Below are positions 57,251-64,000 of a stretch of 64,000 nt of DNA, piece by piece. The number at the start of each line of letters is the position of its first letter. Within the stretch, counting starts at the first letter, position 1. Origin of the DNA: Blastomyces gilchristii SLH14081 (lineage: Eukaryota > Ascomycota > Eurotiomycetes > Onygenales > Ajellomycetaceae). Under the pieces are notes generated by a model. That model was not told the origin of the DNA, made no database searches, and saw nothing but the letters and a program-made list of their open reading frames with translations. The stretch is from the NCBI RefSeq assembly GCF_000003855.2, contig NW_003101673.1:258734-322733 (forward strand), written 5' to 3'. A program made the position numbers and the translations under genes.

Positions 57251-59208
57251 CTCAGGGACTGGGGACTATGTGTGATATGAGTTATGATTGTCTGTGAAGG
57301 GCGTGGTTTAGATGGAAAATCCATGTACCATATGCACGTTTGTACGTGCATCTACTTACGCATTCACAGTCCAGGGGCGTTGCCTTGACTGAAGTTGAAT
57401 AGAGGTAGAGAATGGCGCAAGACAGGAGACTCCGAACAAGAGACATATATTTTCCCGAAGGTCCACCTCTTATGAACATGCTGCTCCCATTCTTATCATG
57501 CTTACAGAATGCAATGATATGACTGCATTTCTCTTGCAGACAAGTGCCACAAAGCATGATTACTGCAATATTATCAATCAGCTGCTCAAGAATGTTCTAT
57601 TTGTCCAGCAAAGGCATGAATAGAGCCACATCTGGGACGATTATTCATCTGTCTTCATTGACACAACTCAGTTAGTTGATTCAGCCCAATCCCTTGAAGG
57701 TACTTTGATGTCTGTTTTCCAGGGCTGAAGAAAGTCTGCATGTAGCTGACTCAATGATTTGATGCTCAACCTATGCAAGAAAGTTAATGAATTGCTGGCT
57801 TTCAAATGGCTGTTTCAACAACTGGGATATCTTTTGACAAGAAACAATCTACCTAGGCTCCACTGAAAGCATTGATTGAGACTCAGCTGTAACAACCCTT
57901 GGGCACGCTGAGTCGGATTTCGCTCCACCAAAATCTGCCATGGGATTGACCATGTTCCCCAGCTGTGTCTTTTCCTCTATGCAGGAAATAAATACTCTGT
58001 AAAGGAAGTAAGCAATGTATGATGGCGCAATGATCCAGGGCCTCAATGCAAACAAGAGCAGGAAGCAATCAAGCAGTGGTTTTGTTTGGTCTGTAATGAT
58101 TCAAGTTTATACCCCTGAATCACAATAATAATAGATCATTTCCCTCATTCCCCTCCAATCCCCTTCTTGTCAAAATTCAATAGTGGCATGAGACCAGCAA
58201 ATCATGCAGATTCATGAAGCTTGTGTCAATCAGCTTGTACCTGGTGTTCGCAAATAGACACGATGTCATTGTAGAGCACACTTGTTTCTTAAAATGAAGA
58301 GGCTGAATTATAATGCTTATGCTTTAAATAACCGTCTTGGTTTATTTTCAATGTCAGGAGAGTTGCACGGCAAAGGGTAGGCAACCACGATATATATACA
58401 TATATATATGTATATGTCATTAGAGTCTGATATCTGGTCCTGGAGCTGGGGCATCTCTATCTCGTGGAACGCCGTGATGCTCAGGAGAGATTTCGGAGGT
58501 TCAGGCTTCCCCGCTGTAGGTGAAATTTGAGCAGTTCTCGACGCTACCTGTGTTGTCCTCCTGGGGAGAATCAGCCATCGCCGCGAGGAAGGTTCACAGT
58601 CACGGTATCTATGGCAGGTTTGTGGAAGATATAGTAGTAGCTCTGTGGAAAGGCTCGGAGGCTGGAGATAGGTGATGCAGAACTGGTATATGAGACTGGT
58701 AATTGGGTAGATAGAAAAACGAGAGTACAAAGAATAGAAAGAAGATACTTCAACACTCGCAAGTAGGCCGTAATGAACGAAGTTGGATCTATACTCACTT
58801 CCACTAGTCAGAGCCACACCATTTGCCAAGTTGCTGTGGGTTAAGGTTTCTCCGCAGATTTGGACGGGGAATTAACTAGGGCTAGTTATGATGATCGAAG
58901 GCTCACCACCCCTGGAGGAAGGGGATTGAAATGCGATTTTACGCTGTAAGGGCCGATATAGAGCTTACGGCACACCGAAAGGTTTCGGTGGCCGAAAATC
59001 TTTTAATACTATAATTAGCCATTTATAGTAGCAGCCATCAAGCACAGGATGAAAAGGGAGATAGTCAAAGGAAATAGCGGGGATTGAAACAGCCCGCTTT
59101 CTACTTATGAAAAAATCAAAATAAAAGAATAAAAGAATAAGAAAATAAAATAAATAAAATGAAAAATGAAAAATGGAAATGAAATGGAAATGAAATGGAA
59201 ATAAAACG

Positions 59209-59250
<42 letters not shown>

Positions 59251-59500
59251 CTAAAAAGGATAAACAGGAGGGGAATGTAAACCTCACGAAACGCTCTGTT
59301 TAAGCACATGATCCCCTCTATCGTCCCCTTACCCCTTCATTTTTATTTATTTATTTATTTCTCTGTCTCTCTCTCTATTATCCCGGCGTTGAAGGGTTAT
59401 ACATTGTAACATGTCACCGTGGATACCCTCAAATTTCTCCGAATTTCTCCGATAAAGGGGAATTGTTCAACCTTCAGCCTCCGTCCCACCTCCCACCTCC
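57251..59500. other. gene-free region with low-complexity A/T tracts
   Basis: About 2.25 kb with no recognisable protein. A (TA)n-like tract is near 58390-58420. An A-rich minisatellite-like stretch built of GAAATG/GAAAAT units and an A40 run is at 59108-59248, followed by (TTTA)n near 59340-59360. Confidence 0.5.
59209..59248 (+). repeat. A40 homopolymer
   Basis: Exactly 40 consecutive A, preceded by about 100 bases of A-rich GAAATG-like units. Confidence 0.95.
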
Positions 59501-59533
59501 CACCATCACCATCACCATCACCATCACCATCAC
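59501..59533 (+). repeat. (CACCAT)n simple repeat at the cyclophilin stop codon
   Basis: About five hexamer units run up to and overlap the stop codon of the minus-strand cyclophilin gene, which reads as GATGGT repeats on its strand, in the 3' UTR. Confidence 0.9.
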
Positions 59534-60995
59534 TTGAAAAACTTCTTCAGCATCTCCTTCTCCTTCCGCTGCTGGTCCGCAATCGCCTTCTTAACCCTTG
59601 CTCTCTCATTCGCAATTGCGACATCGCCCGGCGCCAACTTCGCCGCCTCCGCCAAATCCTTCAACGCCTCCTCGTCATCCTTCAACCCTACCAAGGCGAC
59701 AGCTCGCCGGTAATACGCCTTGGCCTTTTCCGCATCCTTTGCATTGGCAGCCTTGGCGGTCTCCAGCGCAAAACCGGCCCATGATCGCCCGTCCTCAAAG
59801 CGCCGGAGCTTATTCGCTAGCAGCGCGGAGTTGGAGTGTAATGTGAATCGCAACTGGGTCATTTGCGCGGCGAGTTCGGGCGGGTCCGAGTCTGATGCCT
59901 CTGGGTATTCGTTCAGATATCGAAGGCCCTTCTGGTATTTATCTAGGCCTAGGTCAACGTTGCCTGCCTTGAAGGCTTTGTTGCCGTATTCTTTCAGGTC
60001 AGAGGCGATTTTGTAATATTCTTCGCCGGAAAATTCCTTCCCTGCATCCTCCGGGTAGTCCTCATACTTGTCACCGGTTTCGTCGACGGTTGACTGGGTG
60101 GCGGTGTCGTAGCTTTCGCCGGTCAGTTCGCCGCAGTCCACAACTTTCACTTCGGTGTGTGGCTTGTCGCCCGAGTCCGTGGGGGACATTTCAATCTTGC
60201 GCACCAGCCCTTTACCGTTGATGACTTCGCCAAAAACCACGTGCTTGCCATCTAAGTGTGGGGTGGAGACGGTGGTGATGAAGAACTGGCTCCCGTTCGT
60301 GCCCGGGCCGGAATTAGCCATAGAAAGCAGGAAGGGGCGGTCATGTTTGAGCTCGAAGTTTTCGTCGGAGAATTTCTCGCCGTAGATCGATTCTCCGCCG
60401 GTGCCATTGAATGCGGTAAAGTCACCACCTTGAATCATGAATTGTTTGATGATACGGTGGAAAATGGAACCTGAAGCACATACACATCAGAGGTATAGAA
60501 TTATTTAGCTATATGCTAACCAATGCATTCCACACGCCTGCGTAACAAGCGTGTCTCGTTTCCTTAGAAATAATACGTACCCTTGTAGCTGAGCGGTTTC
60601 CCCGACTTCCCCTCACCCTTCTCGCCGGTACAGAGCGCACGGAAGTTTTCAGCGGTTTTGGGGACAACTGTACGCAGAAACATTAGCAATCGTATATCGA
60701 AAGCAGTGGTGGGTAATTATAATCATGGTGTACCATCATTAAACTAGCGATTTAGCGCAGTCAGCCTCCCATCCTCTTCCCTCAATGATGACTCGAAATT
60801 GAATTCCAAGAAACACTTACTAGCTCAAAGACAATGCGGCCCTCAGCTCTCTTTCCTATCTGGATATCAAAGTAGACGCGCGGGCGACCTGCAATTCGGG
60901 ACCTTATCAGCGGCTGGCCAGAACTATAGGCAGCTGGACAGTAGCGGGGGGCAGGCAGCTGCGGGGGCGGGGAAAGTACCTGAAGTTTCGGCCAT
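59530..60995 (-). CDS. CPR6: Cyp40-type peptidyl-prolyl isomerase (cyclophilin + TPR), one frameshift
   Basis: Exons 60995-60980, 60889-60821, 60743-60734 (10 nt), 60667-60581 and 60470-59530. The product has [22 protein letters not shown] and [22 protein letters not shown], then [38 protein letters not shown] and [12 protein letters not shown], the full active site, followed by three TPR-like helix pairs ([56 protein letters not shown]) and a basic end [11 protein letters not shown]. About 370 residues, normal for Hsp90 co-chaperones of this type. Exon 2 contains CCCC at 60840-60843 (GAGGGGCCGC on the coding strand). With four G the reading stops soon after, with three it continues GRIVFEL. 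The micro-exon encodes Phe-Asn-Asp plus one base and restores phase. Confidence 0.9.
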
Positions 60996-61328
60996 GGTGA
61001 AGGTGTAAAGCTGGAGCTGTAGAAAGGAGACTCACGGATAGCAGATAACAGTAGCGAGTGGGAATACAGAGATCAAGGTGAAGCCTGAAGTATGAAAAGG
61101 GAAATTGGAAGTTCGCGAATTGTCCGTCGTTGGGTTGAGTGTTGTTTGTTCGAAATGCGCGAGACTTGTAGAAGCTTCCATGCGCAGACAAACAGTGCAA
61201 ACTCCCCACCAGCGAGAAAATAGCACTGTGCAATTATATCGAATCATGTTTAGATAGATCCTCTCTATATGGTATAATACGCGAGTGTAGATACATGTTA
61301 CCCTGCAAAATAATCGTCTTCAGTCCTT

Positions 61329-62325
61329 TTATTCTAGCAACGACGTCGGAAGCTTGAGTTCGTAGTTCTGTCCCCCATCTGCGCCCTTCTTCCCCACCCC
61401 GTCTTGCTCAGATTGCCGCGTATTTGAATCACTCGACTGGCCGTTACCATTACCATTCCCATTCCCGTTCCCATTTCCGGGTTTCTTCTGTTCCTTCTTA
61501 GGCAACGTGGTATCAATCTGAATCGTAACCTACACCGGCAAAAGACACACCTCCAAGTCAGCCCTGTTACCACCAAAAAAAGAGCGGGATCAGCGGAACT
61601 AGGAGGGAAAAAAGTGTTATAGCTATACCGCGCCGTCTTTACTGCGGTAATCCACACCCACCGGTCCATCGTTGACGAGTCCCACTTCCATCATCGCCTG
61701 GAAGACGCCGTTCTTAACGCGCTCGACATTGTAGAGCTCCCGTACTTTGTTGTAGAAATGCTCATACAATTCCTTAGCCTTGGTCGCATCTGCGGCGTTG
61801 TGGAAGTCTGGTTTGTTGCCCTTTTTGATCTGGGCAAGGAGTGTGAACTGGGACACTGTAAGGAACAAACAAAAGAAGACGAAAATAAATTCATTATCAG
61901 TAAAGTGCTCATGTTGGCTCTCCTTGTCTTCTCGGAACTCAGTGTCCTCTGGTTTCCATACCGCATAGGACCTCTCCCTGTATATCTTGAACGCTCTTCT
62001 TCCACTATATGCAAGATGCGGTTAGAGCTTTGATCTATAAACCCGTCGAACGAGACTCCGGTATTAAATAAACATACCGTCCCGCCCGCCTCATCTGGCC
62101 ATATCTTCAGCTTGAGAACCTTTGCCGCAAGGGACTCTGCATCTTTGTGGGTATCATCTGGGCCGACAGCGGCAAACACTAGGATTCCTCTGCCAATGGA
62201 GGAAACGAGCTTCTTATCGACAGTGACTGAGGCGGAGGTGACTCGTTGTAGAACAGCTAAAATAGCATCGTTATTAAGATTGAAATTTTAGCTATCGTAG
62301 GGAGCGCTGGCAATATACCTTTCAT
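61329..62325 (-). CDS. DTD1: D-aminoacyl-tRNA deacylase (DTD1)
   Basis: Five exons: 62325-62319 (7 nt, ATGAAAG), 62256-62078, 62004-61962, 61855-61629 and 61529-61329, in phase, about 218 residues. The sequence runs [77 protein letters not shown] and then [15 protein letters not shown] is the catalytic motif and NDGPV corresponds to the second DTD motif, here followed by a short fungal insertion before VTIQIDT. It removes D-amino acids, first described for D-Tyr, from tRNA. A Gly-Asn repeat (GNGNGNGNGN) and a hydrophilic tail extend the C-terminus beyond the bacterial form. Confidence 0.93.
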
Positions 62326-62898
62326 GATGGAATATTTTGATATCGAGGTTAAAAACGACGTTCAAAACGTTAATGGTTCACATGGATATAGGTATTGTTA
62401 GGGTGGCGGTGTCACGACGGGACGCTAGGGCGGAAACGCTCTCTGATGGACATTGAAGCTTCACAGGGCGGGCGGACATTAAACAAGATATATTGCCCAG
62501 ATCCCCGTAGCCGTAATAAGCAGTAGAATAGAAATATAGAAATAATACCTAGCACCGCCCATCCCATCCTAAAGTTCCACGATCTGATCTGCTGCTAGCG
62601 CCATCCGAGCACAAGTCTTGGCACATCTTCCCAGCTTGGGCTTCATCCATCCATCCAGCAACTTCAGGCAAGGTCTCAAGGTCACCGTTGCGCAGGCTCT
62701 GAACACTCCATTCACCCGCCGTGGTACATCACTATACTCCCCCTTTTTCCCATATCTACGCCGTTCATACCACGCCCTCACTGCTTGCATCGGGGTAAAA
62801 CTTCCTATCCACTTCTCATCGATCTCCGCCGTTCCGCCTCCGCCTTTCCCATTACTGACTGACCTGGTCCAAGGGCAGCTCCCGTCTATGAAGCAACC
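62326..62898. promoter_or_regulatory. bidirectional 5' region, DTD1 and NOT3/5
   Basis: About 570 bases between divergent start codons; it must hold both promoters. No coding signal or specific site is recognised. Confidence 0.5.
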
Positions 62899-64000
62899 AT
62901 GACGTCGCGAAAAACACAGCAGGAAATTGACAAAACCTTCAAGAAGGTAGCTGAGGGCATACAGTCATTTGAGGGAATATACGACAAGATTAAATCATCG
63001 TCAAACGCTGCACAAAGAGACAAGCTAGAAGACAACCTGAAACGTGAAATCAAGAAGCTTCAACGGTTCCGCGATCAGATTAAAACATGGGCTGCAGGAA
63101 ACGAAGTCAAGGACAAAGGCCCTTTGCTAGAGCAGCGGAGGGCCATTGAAACCGTGCGCCTCCCTACCCTCCATCTCTGGCCATGATTCCACAATATGCT
63201 CCCATACTCCCCCGGTCGGATATTTTAAGGGCTAGCTAACTAGAGAACAACAGTGCATGGAACAATTCAAAGCTGTTGAAAAGGAGATGAAGACTAAGGC
63301 CTATTCAAAAGAAGGCCTATCAGCAGCAGCTCGATTAGACCCCAAGGAAAAGGAGAAAGCTGAAACATGCGACTTCCTCTCGTCAACCGTCGATACCCTT
63401 CAACAGAAGATTGAGGCCATGGAGGCCGAGGAGGAGATGATACAGGCCTCGTTAAAGAAGGGAAAGAAGGATACTGCAAAGACTACCCGGCTATCTGATA
63501 TTACGAGGATCCTAGAGCGGCATCGGTGGCATGTGACCAAACTAGAACTACTCCTACGGTGTCTGCAAAATGGAAATGTTGAGACAAGCCAAGTGCTCGA
63601 CATCAAGGATAGCATCAAATATTTTGCAGATGATGGCCATAATGCGGATTTCTGCGGAGAAGACGAGACGATATACGACGACATAACGCTAGGGGATGAC
63701 GAGTTTGGCATACCCACTGATAATGACCGGGTCTCATCACAGGATACTCAGTCGATACAGGATGATGATGCGGAAACTGCGAGGTCGAAGACGAAAACAG
63801 ATCCTGGGCCCGCGCGAAGGCCATCGACGCAGATGAAGTCTCCGCTCCCAGTTTTGGCTACTCTTCACAACGGACCCTCGTCTGTCGCTTCCAGTTCCAT
63901 GAAGCCCGCTCCTCTACCGACACGATTACCAGGAGAAACACTGAAATACGCCTCTGCGGCTGCTGCGGCCGCGGCTAGTGACAAGAGTGGCGTTGGGATA
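62899..64000 (+). CDS. NOT3: CCR4-NOT complex subunit NOT3/NOT5 (N-terminal part)
   Basis: Exon 1 is 62899-63153 and exon 2 runs from 63254, still open at the window's end, 334 residues so far. The Not3 N-terminal domain is clear: MTSRKTQQEIDKTFKKVAEG and IQSFEGIYDKIKSS, then KLEDNLKREIKKLQRFRDQI and KTWAAGNEVKDKGPLLEQRR, and after splicing CMEQFKAVEKEMKTKAYSKE. A coiled coil continues to LSDITRILERHRWHVTKLEL and IKDSIKYFADDGHNADFCGE, followed by an acidic and then Ser/Pro/Ala-rich linker. The C-terminal NOT box lies beyond the right edge. The protein is a scaffold subunit of the CCR4-NOT deadenylase acting in mRNA decay. Confidence 0.96.

Noticed and set aside
58317..58829. 170-codon minus-strand open frame
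   Set aside because: It contains a (TA)n-derived IYIYICIYI run and has no domain pattern.

Overview
This is nuclear DNA from a filamentous ascomycete. The genes carry short introns, mostly 50-90 bases, with GT-AG ends. The repertoire is Pezizomycotina-like: a Zn2Cys6 regulator, a cytochrome b5-fused delta-8 sphingolipid desaturase, an ELYS-like nucleoporin, an FmdS-type formamidase and a FunK1 kinase. The FunK1 gene together with the general look of the proteins suggests Eurotiomycetes, perhaps Onygenales. That placement is inference.

Left part (1-32 kb) is dense with conserved housekeeping genes. In order: the 3' end of an unknown gene; an Apd1-type sucrase/ferredoxin-like gene with two frameshifts; a Zn2Cys6 factor converging on a short-chain dehydrogenase; a secreted or membrane-anchored Cys-rich protein with one frameshift; condensin SMC4 divergent from an ELYS-like gene; a CCCH/FG nucleoporin (Nup42 type); RPS20 (uS10) divergent from a Cue3/ASCC2 homologue; the delta-8 desaturase; a Pgm3-type phosphomutase; and dihydrolipoamide dehydrogenase.

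Middle part (32-54 kb) is the accessory part. It holds an intronless FunK1 kinase, a Rex-type RNA exonuclease, a small C2H2 zinc-finger gene and then about 13 kb of mostly decayed sequence. The decayed stretch contains a Ty3/Gypsy pol relic ending just upstream of an intron-containing tRNA-Lys(CUU), a 0.7-kb inverted-repeat DNA transposon remnant, a nonsense-riddled pseudogene, a wrecked phosphate transporter pseudogene, and an F-box gene with one frameshift.

Right part (54-64 kb) returns to conserved genes: formamidase with an upstream GATA site, a broken FAD-oxidoreductase fragment, a Cyp40-type cyclophilin, D-aminoacyl-tRNA deacylase, and the start of the CCR4-NOT subunit NOT3/5, which runs off the right edge.

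Three themes stand out. RPS20, the ribosomal protein marked with ubiquitin on collided ribosomes, shares a 5' region with the homologue of its ubiquitin reader Cue3. Very small exons occur in several genes (10 nt in the phosphomutase, 10 nt in the cyclophilin, 7 nt in the deacylase, 19 nt in two genes). Several otherwise intact genes are broken by one extra base, mostly in runs of four G/C, which points to homopolymer over-calling as well as real decay.
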